Source of the DNA: Flavobacterium sp. ov086
Lineage (GTDB): Bacteria; Bacteroidota; Bacteroidia; Flavobacteriales; Flavobacteriaceae
DNA length: 64,000 nt
Reading direction: 5' to 3'
Assembly (NCBI RefSeq): GCF_900187965.1
Contig: NZ_FZNL01000012.1
Location: 113,235 to 177,234 of the forward strand
This document shows, one piece after another, positions 44,511 to 52,514 of the stretch; within the stretch, counting starts at the first letter, position 1; each line of letters begins with the position of its first letter. The position numbers and the translations under genes are program-made. Under the pieces are notes generated by a model that was not told where the DNA came from, ran no database searches, and worked only from the letters and a program-made list of their open reading frames with translations.

Positions 44511-47024
44511 TTAAGTCCATGCTTTTGGCATTTTTTGATCTCTTAAAGGAACAAAAACAACATTATCATCTTTCTCTTCAGAGTTTACAAAATGGTTGAA
44601 ACGTTTTAATAATCTTGGTTTTTCGAGAACTTGTTTCCACTCGCATTCAAACGTGTTTACCAAAGTCTGCATTTCAGCTTCAAGCGTTTCGCAGATTCCT
44701 AAAGAGTCTTCGATGATAACTTCTTTTAAATACTCTAAACCACCATCTAGTTTTTCTAACCATGTCGCAGTTCTAACCAACGGACCTGCCGTGCGGATGT
44801 AATACATTAAGAAACGATCCATGTATTTGATAACAGTTTCTTTATCTATTTTTTCGGACAATAAAACAGCGTGTTTTGGATTTGCTCCACCGTTTCCGCA
44901 GATGTATAAATTCCAACCGCCTTCGACAGCAATCAATCCGAAATCTTTTCCTCGGGCTTCTGCACATTCACGAATACAAGCCGAAACACCACCTTTTAGT
45001 TTGTGCGGAGAACGGATTCCTTTGTATCTGTTTTCTAATTCTATGGCAAATCCCGCGCTGTCGTCCATTCCGTAACGACACCAAGCATTTCCAACACAGC
45101 TTTTTACGGCACGAAGCGATTTTCCGTAAGCGTGACCACTTTCAAAACCATTATCAATTAATATTTTCCAGATTTTTGGTAAATCACTTAAATGTGCTCC
45201 AAATAAATCTACACGTTGTGCACCGGTAATTTTGGTATATAAATCAAATTGTTTGGCAACTTCACCTATAACAATTAATTTCTCGGCAGTAATTTCTCCT
45301 CCGGCAACTCTTGGTACAACAGAATACGTTCCGTTTCGTTGAATATTAGCCAAAAATCTATCATTTGTATCTTGTGTAGTTACGTGTTTGTTTGCCGTAT
45401 CATTATATATACTGGAGAAAATCGAAGCCACAACAGGTTTACAAACTTCGCAGCCGTCACCTTTTCCGTGATGATCAATTACGTCGTAGAAATTTTCGTA
45501 TTTATTGATTTTAATTAAGTCAAATAATTCTTGTCTGGTATAAGAGAAATGTTCGCAAATGACATCTTTTACTTCTTTTCCTAATGATTTTTGAGTGGCT
45601 TTAACCAAATCAGAGACCATTGGTTTACAGCCTCCACAGCCCGAAGTTGCTTTGGTGTGTTTTATAACATCTGAAAAATTCGAACAAGTTTCATCTAAAA
45701 GTGAACAGCAAATAGAACCTTTTGTTACATTTTCGCAGGAACATATTACAGCGGTATCTGGCAAATCAAGAACGCTTCCTAAGCTAGAACCTTCAGAACC
45801 GTCTCTTGAACCTAAGATTAGATCTTCTGGGTTTTTGGGTAAAGCCATTGCATTGCTGTAAATCTGGAAAAGCGAATTATAATCACTTGAATCTCCTACC
45901 AAAATTCCGCCCAATAAGGTTTTAGAATCTTTGGTAACGTTGATTCTTTTGTAAATTCCGCTTAATTTATTCTCATAAATAATCGCGGTTACATTGTCAT
46001 TTTCGACAAAAGGATCACCAAAACTCGCAACTTCAACACCAATTAACTTCAATTGTGTCGACATATCGATGGTTTCTCTCATGGTTTTAGAACCATTTAA
46101 GATTTGCTCAGCGGCAACATCTGCCATTTCGTAACCAGGAGCAACAAGTCCGTAAATGTTTTGATTGTATAAGGCAACTTCGCCAATAGCAAAAATAGAA
46201 GGATCTGATGTTTGCATTTGATTGTTTACCACAACGCCGCCTCGCAAGCCAACTTCAAGTCCTGAAACTCTGGCTAATTCATCACGAGGTTTAATTCCGG
46301 CAGAAATAACCAACATGTCAACTTTTAACAATTCATTATCGGCAAACATCATTCCCGTTATCGATTCTTTTCCATCAATATATTGAGTTGCTTTGTTAAG
46401 ATGAATACCAATATTAAGCTCTTCGATTTTAGATTGCAGCATATCGCTTGCACCTTTGTCTAATTGTCTTGGCATTAATCGTGGTGCAAATTCAACCACG
46501 TGAGGATTTAATCCTAAATCGCGAACTGCTTTAGCAGCTTCCAGTCCTAATAATCCGCCACCTAAAACGGCTGCTTCTGAGGCACCTTTTTGCTTTATTT
46601 TTTTGGCGTAAGCCATTATTGCATCCAGATCTTCGATGGTTCTGTACACAAAAACACCTTCTTTTTCTACACCCTCAATTGGTGGTACAAACGCCGATGA
46701 TCCTGTTGCAAGAACTAAGTAATCGTACGTATGTGTTTTTTCTAAATGTGTATGTATGGTTTTTTCTTCTCTGTTAATATCTGTAATTAGTTCAGAAGTA
46801 TTCAAAGTAATATTGTTTTCTGCGTACCATTCACTAGTTGATAATGATAAATCATCTGCCGTTTTTCCACCAAAGTATTCACTTAGATGAACACGATCGT
46901 ATGCACGTCTGGGTTCTTCACCAAATACGGTAATTTGATACTTTTCTTGTCCTGATTTTGCAATGAACTTTTCGCAAAATTTATAACCAACCATGCCGTT
47001 TCCAACTACTATTACTCTAATCAT
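44511..47024 (-). CDS. nirB: NAD(P)H nitrite reductase large subunit NirB
   Basis: 837 aa. Order: FAD/NAD reductase (1-about 400, VIVVGNGMVGYKF; GGGLLGLEAAKAV), BFD-like [2Fe-2S] domain (about 424-470, CSCENV ... CGGCKP), a second BFD-like domain with the usual CEHF variant (about 480-535), NIR/SIR ferredoxin-like domain (about 555-620) and the siroheme/[4Fe-4S] domain (SCVGNAWCRYG; ACIRECAEARG; CGNGG). It reduces nitrite to ammonium. Promoter hexamers lie upstream. Confidence 0.95.
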   Translation of the reverse strand: MIRVIVVGNGMVGYKFCEKFIAKSGQEKYQITVFGEEPRRAYDRVHLSEYFGGKTADDLSLSTSEWYAENNITLNTSELITDINREEKTIHTHLEKTHTYDYLVLATGSSAFVPPIEGVEKEGVFVYRTIEDLDAIMAYAKKIKQKGASEAAVLGGGLLGLEAAKAVRDLGLNPHVVEFAPRLMPRQLDKGASDMLQSKIEELNIGIHLNKATQYIDGKESITGMMFADNELLKVDMLVISAGIKPRDELARVSGLEVGLRGGVVVNNQMQTSDPSIFAIGEVALYNQNIYGLVAPGYEMADVAAEQILNGSKTMRETIDMSTQLKLIGVEVASFGDPFVENDNVTAIIYENKLSGIYKRINVTKDSKTLLGGILVGDSSDYNSLFQIYSNAMALPKNPEDLILGSRDGSEGSSLGSVLDLPDTAVICSCENVTKGSICCSLLDETCSNFSDVIKHTKATSGCGGCKPMVSDLVKATQKSLGKEVKDVICEHFSYTRQELFDLIKINKYENFYDVIDHHGKGDGCEVCKPVVASIFSSIYNDTANKHVTTQDTNDRFLANIQRNGTYSVVPRVAGGEITAEKLIVIGEVAKQFDLYTKITGAQRVDLFGAHLSDLPKIWKILIDNGFESGHAYGKSLRAVKSCVGNAWCRYGMDDSAGFAIELENRYKGIRSPHKLKGGVSACIRECAEARGKDFGLIAVEGGWNLYICGNGGANPKHAVLLSEKIDKETVIKYMDRFLMYYIRTAGPLVRTATWLEKLDGGLEYLKEVIIEDSLGICETLEAEMQTLVNTFECEWKQVLEKPRLLKRFNHFVNSEEKDDNVVFVPLRDQKMPKAWT

Positions 47025-47050
47025 GATTTCTTTAATTAAGTATTACTACG

Positions 47051-47084
47051 CAAATATAAGTATTTGTACTTATAAAAATACGTA
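47051..47084 (-). promoter_or_regulatory. nirB promoter with operator hexamers
   Basis: The minus strand reads TACGTA-N6-TAAGTA-CAAA-TACTTA-TATTTG (47084 down to 47051), with a perfect -7 box TATATTTG. The two hexamers next to the -7 box keep the 10-bp period; the third is shifted by 2 bp. TAAGTA-N4-TACTTA is a perfect inverted repeat. Confidence 0.65.
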
Positions 47085-47313
47085 AGTATTGTATTTTTTT
47101 GTTAGAAAAATAACAACATGAAATACGTATTTTATCTTAATCTTAGAATTGGTGCGATATTCAGGAGTTTTTTGATGGTATAATTTCTTTTCAAACTGTA
47201 TTATTTTTCTTAAATTTGAATTAGATCTAAATAAGTATTCTAAAAACTCACTTCAAATTCAGCTTAGTTTTAGATTCTATTTTCAAACAAAATCATTTTA
47301 AAAAACGGACTCC

Positions 47314-48096
47314 ATGAAAAAAGTACTTTCATTATTGTTATTATCGTCTTTGATAATTGGTTGTAAATCAGCAGCAACTAAAAGCCCTGATACAAAAGAA
47401 GCAACTTCAATGACCAATTCTCAAGAAGATGAAATGATGGTTTACTTTAAAGCGACCGGAAATGAACCTTTTTGGGGATTGAAAATTGGGAAGGAAAGAA
47501 CGGTTTTTACTTCTTTGATAGAAGGTAAAGAAAATTTGATTTTCCAATCTGTAGAACCAATTCGCGCGATGGATGCTAACGTGAAAATGTATAAATTAAG
47601 TAATTCGACGGCAAGCGCTACAGTTACTATTCAGCAATTAGATTGTCAGGACTCGATGTCAGGAATGATTTCGCCATATAAGGTTTCAATCGAAATTAAA
47701 AATAACTCAGATCTTGCCTCTAAAAAAATTGAGGGTTGCGGAAAATATATTACAGATTATCGCTTACATGATATTTGGGTTCTGGAAGAACTAAAAGGTT
47801 ATAAAGTTTTTGCAACAGATTTTCAAAATGAATTGCCCCGAATCGAAATTCATGCGGAAGAAAATAGATTTATGGGATTTGGCGGTTGTAATTCTATAAC
47901 CGGAACGATATTCTATGAGAAAGATTTGCTGAGATTTACCAATACGGTTTCTACTCTTATGGCCTGTGCTCCAGGTAATAAAGAAGATCAGTTTATAAAA
48001 GCGCTTCAAAGTACTACAACATATTCAATAGGAGATAATAGATTAACGCTTTCAAATCCGTCCGGGAAACTTTTGGTTCTAAGAAAAGTAGATTAG
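47314..48096 (+). CDS. Lipoprotein with META (HslJ-like) domain, 260 aa
   Basis: Lipobox IIGC with Cys at about residue 17. Residues about 40-145 form a beta-rich domain starting FKATGNEPFWGLKIG, a pattern seen in COG3650-type proteins. Residues about 150-260 form a META domain (DIWVLEELKG ... FMGFGGCNSITG ... STLMACAPG). META proteins are envelope lipoproteins linked to stress and heat-shock responses in some bacteria. The 144-aa paralogous META protein follows after 114 bp. Confidence 0.88.
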   Translation: MKKVLSLLLLSSLIIGCKSAATKSPDTKEATSMTNSQEDEMMVYFKATGNEPFWGLKIGKERTVFTSLIEGKENLIFQSVEPIRAMDANVKMYKLSNSTASATVTIQQLDCQDSMSGMISPYKVSIEIKNNSDLASKKIEGCGKYITDYRLHDIWVLEELKGYKVFATDFQNELPRIEIHAEENRFMGFGGCNSITGTIFYEKDLLRFTNTVSTLMACAPGNKEDQFIKALQSTTTYSIGDNRLTLSNPSGKLLVLRKVD

Positions 48097-48210
48097 TTTC
48101 GTAAGGCTAAAAGATGTCTTATAATGCTTTAAAAATGACATATAGGTTTCTTATTAGATTTAGAGTCTAAATAGTTTTGTAAAATAATATTTATAAAATA
48201 ATTATTTTAC

Positions 48211-48645
48211 ATGAAAAGAGTTTTAATGTTGTTTATTGCGGTTTCATTAGTGTGCAGCTGCAAATCTACTAAGGATGCAAATGCGTCAACAGATACAGTG
48301 GGAAGGTCAATTGAAAAGAAAATACAACAAAGTTGGGTTTTAGAAAATTTGAATGGTAAGCCTATTACTGAAAAGGATTTTTCAAGCCTTCCAAAAATCG
48401 AACTGAAAGCATCAACTTTTTCCGGTTCTACAGGATGTAATGCAATTAAAGGGAATTTACTTTCTAAAGATGCGGGACAAATTCAGTTTTTGAATTTTAC
48501 TTCAGAAACTAAAAAATGTGAGGCAAAAAAAGAAGGTGAGTTTGCACAGTTGTTAAAAACCACTAGTGGTTATACAATAGAGAATAATAAGCTATTGCTT
48601 TCTAATCAGTTTGGACCAACAATGCTTTTCAAAAAAGGAAATTAA
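48211..48645 (+). CDS. Lipoprotein with META (HslJ-like) domain, 144 aa
   Basis: Lipobox VCSC with Cys at about residue 17. A single META domain follows: QSWVLENLNGKPI, STFSGSTGCNAIKG, and LLLSNQFGPTMLFKK. It looks like a shorter relative of the C-terminal half of the protein at 47314. It may be co-transcribed with it and ends at a clear terminator. Confidence 0.87.
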   Translation: MKRVLMLFIAVSLVCSCKSTKDANASTDTVGRSIEKKIQQSWVLENLNGKPITEKDFSSLPKIELKASTFSGSTGCNAIKGNLLSKDAGQIQFLNFTSETKKCEAKKEGEFAQLLKTTSGYTIENNKLLLSNQFGPTMLFKKGN

Positions 48646-48652
48646 TAATAAA

Positions 48653-48687
48653 AAGGCTTCACTAAATTTAGTTGAAGCCTTTTTTAT
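48653..48687 (+). terminator. Terminator of the META lipoprotein gene
   Basis: AAGGCTTCA (48653-48661), an AT-rich loop, TGAAGCCTT (48673-48681), then a T-run. Perfect 9-bp stem, 8 bp after the stop codon. Confidence 0.85.
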
Positions 48688-48776
48688 TACCATCTTGTTC
48701 GAAATGACAAATATCGCGCAAAAAAACCAGTGTAAATCGGTTTAAATCCGTGTCATCCGCGTGCCATTTCATATAG

Positions 48777-50054
48777 TTATTCCAATTCCTTAGGATCTTC
48801 CTTTTCTTCTTCAATAAAATCCAGTTCCAGAGCTCTTACCGTCTGAACTGCATTTCCTGCAATACCACGAATCGAGCCGTACATACCTAAAGTATTGTGT
48901 ACCACTTTTTCGATTTGTTTTTCGCGTTGTTTCCAGATTCTTTGCATTGCTCTTTTTTCGGCATCAAGATCGCCTTGCATTTGAGTAAAACCTTCAACGA
49001 TTCCTTCTATTTGTAAGCGGAATTCATTGCTAGTTAAAAAATCATACAACATCGACATTTTATCGCCTTTATTTTCCTGTGCCTGAACCGCCTGACTTAC
49101 CTGAATCAATGACTGACGTAAAACAGCACTTAAACCTTTAAATTCTTCATACGTACAAATCCAGATTCCGTCGCGCATTCCCATACGGTCCAATCCTGCC
49201 GGCATAACTTCGGTTACTAAAACCCCGATATTGGCTCTTTTAGTTCTAATATCATTTTTAAATTTCTCAATCCAAGCGGGTTGAAAAGCTTTCGTACGTT
49301 TACTTTCATAATAAATAGAACCACAATTTTGTAGTTCACGAGTATTTACAATCTGAAGACAATCGGCACCATTTGCACCTTTTTTAATTTCGTCAATAGT
49401 ATCTAATGGGAAATTATTTGCCAGCCATTCCTCAATTGCCAATTCCATTACTTCACCTTGCAATTGCATAGAACCTTGTTCCTGCTTGCGTTTCATTTCT
49501 TCAATCAGTTTTTTTTGATCGTCAGATTGTTTTTGGTATTCCTTAATTTTAAGTTCGTTTTTTTCTTCTTCCTGTTTACGGATTTTGTCACGTTCGAGAA
49601 CTAAAGTCTCATTCAATTGTTTTTGAGCTTGAGCTTCGATGGCGTCTTTCATCTCCAGTTTTTCACGCTGAAGTTTAGCAATTTCCCCCTCCATTTTATT
49701 GAGTTCGCGAAGTTTCTCTGATTTTTCAGAAAGTTCTTTTTCCATCGCAACCAAACGATCTTTATTTTCTTCGTCTAGTTTCGTTTTTATTTTTTCGGTA
49801 ATCTCTTTTTCAGCTGTCTTTTTTTCACGTTCTAAACGTTCGGCAAAAAGCTCATTCTCCTGTTTCTTTTTGGCTTCAAATTCGGCTTTGGCTTTCTCGA
49901 ATTGCTCATTTCTAAGTTCCAATTCTTGTTTTTGAGCATTGGCTTTTTGTTGATATTCTTTACGGATACTATCTTCCAATTGATGTTTTAGAATATCATT
50001 TACATCGATTGTAGTTCCGCAGTTTGGACACTGAATTGAAGATTGCTCAGCCAT
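48777..50054 (-). CDS. DUF2130 family coiled-coil protein
   Basis: 425 aa. An N-terminal zinc-ribbon-like CPNCG, then a long Glu/Lys coiled coil (about 25-200), then the DUF2130 domain (about 200-400). In the latter, QGEVMELAIEEWL, NGADCLQ and IYYESKRTKAFQPAWI follow the order of a PD-(D/E)xK nuclease core (D ... ExK). A nuclease role is inferred from that pattern only. Cytoplasmic; no gene partner is visible. Confidence 0.85.
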   Translation of the reverse strand: MAEQSSIQCPNCGTTIDVNDILKHQLEDSIRKEYQQKANAQKQELELRNEQFEKAKAEFEAKKKQENELFAERLEREKKTAEKEITEKIKTKLDEENKDRLVAMEKELSEKSEKLRELNKMEGEIAKLQREKLEMKDAIEAQAQKQLNETLVLERDKIRKQEEEKNELKIKEYQKQSDDQKKLIEEMKRKQEQGSMQLQGEVMELAIEEWLANNFPLDTIDEIKKGANGADCLQIVNTRELQNCGSIYYESKRTKAFQPAWIEKFKNDIRTKRANIGVLVTEVMPAGLDRMGMRDGIWICTYEEFKGLSAVLRQSLIQVSQAVQAQENKGDKMSMLYDFLTSNEFRLQIEGIVEGFTQMQGDLDAEKRAMQRIWKQREKQIEKVVHNTLGMYGSIRGIAGNAVQTVRALELDFIEEEKEDPKELE

Positions 50055-50415
50055 TTTTATTGATTTTATTTAGGTAATGTAATAATCTGCTAAGATATTT
50101 AAAAGTTCGTTCTTTTTAGGAAATTAAGCTGTGATAAATTATAACTTTTTGCCATGAATTGCACGAATTTTTACTAATTATTTTTTGTTTCGCTTTAATT
50201 GCTATGCGCAATTTAATTCCATTAAGTTTTTAAATTTTACGGATTACCATAAATTTATTAATCGCGCAAAGGCGCAAAGTTTTTAAAATATTTTCATGAA
50301 TAGCCTCCTGCTAAAGCAGGAGGCTATTCAAAAGAGAAGAAAACTTTGCGTCTTTGTGACTTTGTGAGATTTTCTAAAAATTAATTCGTGAAAATTCGTG
50401 TAACTCGTGGCAACT
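50055..50415. repeat. Triple nested inverted repeat
   Basis: 361 bp without a gene. The outer layer starts TTGCCATGAATTGCACGAA (50150-50168) and ends TTCGTGTAACTCGTGGCAA (50394-50412). The middle layer is CGCGCAAAGGCGCAAAGT (50263-50280) facing ACTTTGCGTCTTTGTG (50344-50359). The core is a perfect 14-bp hairpin GAATAGCCTCCTGC (50298-50311) / GCAGGAGGCTATTC (50316-50329). Confidence 0.85.
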
Positions 50416-51297
50416 TTATTTTTTAAAATTCAATAAAAAAGCAACAGCAGATTTTGTGATTTCAGATTCGTCTTCTCTTGAAGTGATTAACGAAACATCA
50501 GTATATAAATTGACTTTCTTTAATTCGACAAAATCTATTTCCGGATCCTGATTGTTTCTGGCAATATTAGACGGAACAATCGAAATTCCTAATCCATTTT
50601 TTACCAATTGTACAATCGAATTGATATTGTTGGATTCGTGAACCACTTTCGGCGTAAAGCCATAAAAAGCGCAAAGCTCTAATAAAACTTCATGATAATG
50701 CGGTGCATAGTCTTTATTGAAAAACACAAAAGTTTCGTCTTTCAGATTCGGAATTTCTTCTTCTGAATTAATTTGAATCGAACTTTTATTGTAGACTACC
50801 GAAAATCCATCCTGAAACCACAATTGCGATTTTATTTTGGGCGACTTTATGGGAGAACGAATGATTCCTAATTCAATTTTTCCTTGTTCTAAAGCTGAAA
50901 TTTGTTTTGTTGTTGAGATTTCAAAAAGTTTGAAATTGACATACGGAAATTGCTCTTTCAGATGTTTTATCAATTCTGAAATTACGGTTGAATAAATAGA
51001 ACTGATATAAGCGATTCTGAAATCACCAGAAGTATTTTCGGCTATTTTCTTTGTTTTTAATGTAATGTGTTCGAGATTCTGAAAAAGTTCTCTTACCTCT
51101 TTTTCGAAATATTTTCCGGCTTCAGTCAATTCGACTTTTTTATTGTTTCGGTTAAATAAACGTGCCCCAACTTCTTCTTCGAGTTCGATAATTTGTCTGC
51201 TCAAAGGAGGTTGAGAAATAAAAAGTTTTTCAGAAGCTTTGGTAAAGTTTAATTCTTCGGCTACAGCCAAAAAATATTTCAAGTGACGTAATTCCAT
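50416..51297 (-). CDS. LysR family transcriptional regulator
   Basis: 293 aa. N-terminal winged HTH: MELRHLKYFLAVAEELN, FTKASEKLFISQPPLSRQI, LEEEVGARLFNRNNKK. The C-terminal part is the periplasmic-binding-like effector domain. It is divergent from the methyltransferase gene at 51508, the likely target as is common for LysR proteins. Effector unknown. Confidence 0.92.
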   Translation of the reverse strand: MELRHLKYFLAVAEELNFTKASEKLFISQPPLSRQIIELEEEVGARLFNRNNKKVELTEAGKYFEKEVRELFQNLEHITLKTKKIAENTSGDFRIAYISSIYSTVISELIKHLKEQFPYVNFKLFEISTTKQISALEQGKIELGIIRSPIKSPKIKSQLWFQDGFSVVYNKSSIQINSEEEIPNLKDETFVFFNKDYAPHYHEVLLELCAFYGFTPKVVHESNNINSIVQLVKNGLGISIVPSNIARNNQDPEIDFVELKKVNLYTDVSLITSREDESEITKSAVAFLLNFKK

Positions 51298-51366
51298 AAA
51301 TACCTATTAAGTATTGATAATTGATAAAATTAGTATTTTTGAAGTATATATGAAATAGGTACTTTT

Positions 51367-51491
51367 GAAAAAAAATGTTCACGCAGATTCTGCAGATTTA
51401 AGCAGATAAGCGCAGATTTTCATTTACATTACAGAGATTTAAAAAGAAAATCATTTTAAATCTGCCCTAATCTGCAAAATCTGTGTGGAAA
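51367..51491. repeat. Inverted repeat in the LysR-methyltransferase intergenic region
   Basis: CACGCAGATTCTGCAGATTT (51369-51388) faces AAATCTGCCCTAATCTGC and CTGTGTGG (to about 51487). Imperfect arms of about 50 bp. It is related in style to the GCCACAGATT repeats and would sit in the 5' leader of the methyltransferase gene or overlap its promoter. Confidence 0.75.
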
Positions 51492-51507
51492 CCTAAAACA
51501 AAAAACT

Positions 51508-52215
51508 ATGAAAAAATCAACTATTGAAGAGATTAGAGAACGTTTTGACAATGATGTCGAACGATTTTCGAATTTAGAAACTGGGCAGGTTGCTACAATC
51601 GATGCGACAATTTCTTTAGAATTAATAACTGAGGCTTCTAAGAGAATTGCTCCAAATGCAGTGAATGTTTTGGATATTGGCTGTGGAGCGGGGAATTATA
51701 CTTTGAAAATGCTTTCTAAGGTTCCGAATTTGAATTGCACTTTGGTCGATTTGAGTTTGCCAATGTTGGATCGTGCTTTTGAAAGGGTTTCTACAGCAAC
51801 AAATGGAAGAGTAGAGGTGAAGCACGGTGATATTCGTGAAGTAAATTTAGAAGAAGGTCATTTTGATATTATTTTGGCGGGAGCAGTTTTGCATCATTTG
51901 AGAGACGATGAAGATTGGGAAACGACTTTTACGAAAATATTCAAATTATTAAAACCGGGCGGTTGTTTTATGATTTCGGATTTAATAACTCAGGATACTG
52001 AATTGTTGAATGAATATACGTGGCAACGTTATGGTGATTATTTGGAAGGAATTGGCGGTGCCGAATATCGTCAGAAAGTATTGGATTATGTAGAGAAAGA
52101 AGATTCTCCAAGATCTATGAATTATCAATTAGATTTGATGAAAAAGATTGGTTTTACAAGCGTTGAAATTTTACACAAAAACATGTGTTTTGGTGCCTTT
52201 GGCGGAGTTAAATAA
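51508..52215 (+). CDS. Class I SAM-dependent methyltransferase
   Basis: 235 aa. Motif I is VLDIGCGAGNYTLKML, motif II acidic residue LVDLSLP, motif III region DIILAGAVLHHLRDDEDW. Small-molecule methyltransferase type; substrate unknown. Divergently transcribed from the LysR gene and followed by a terminator. Confidence 0.9.
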   Translation: MKKSTIEEIRERFDNDVERFSNLETGQVATIDATISLELITEASKRIAPNAVNVLDIGCGAGNYTLKMLSKVPNLNCTLVDLSLPMLDRAFERVSTATNGRVEVKHGDIREVNLEEGHFDIILAGAVLHHLRDDEDWETTFTKIFKLLKPGGCFMISDLITQDTELLNEYTWQRYGDYLEGIGGAEYRQKVLDYVEKEDSPRSMNYQLDLMKKIGFTSVEILHKNMCFGAFGGVK

Positions 52216-52263
52216 TATTGATTTTGAAATATTAAAAGTCAGAGTTTAATCTGATTTTTATAT

Positions 52264-52292
52264 AAGCTGTCTCAAAAGGGCAGCTTTTTTTA
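52264..52292 (+). terminator. Terminator of the methyltransferase gene
   Basis: AAGCTGTC, loop, GGGCAGCTT and then TTTTT on the plus strand, about 50 bp after the stop codon. One mismatch in the stem. Confidence 0.75.
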
Positions 52293-52514
52293 TTGTTTTT
52301 TAATGTTTGAAAGGTAATTAAGGAATTGAAACTAGATAATATACAATTGTTTTACAATAAGATAATATCGATTTTTTGCTTTGTGATTAAATATTTTTAT
52401 AAAAATTATATTATCGAAAATGATCGTGAGAGGAAGCGGGTTTTTAGCCGAATTTTTTAATTGGTTGTTTGATAATATTGTTTTTAAACTAACAACTAAC
52501 AAAAACCTATTATT

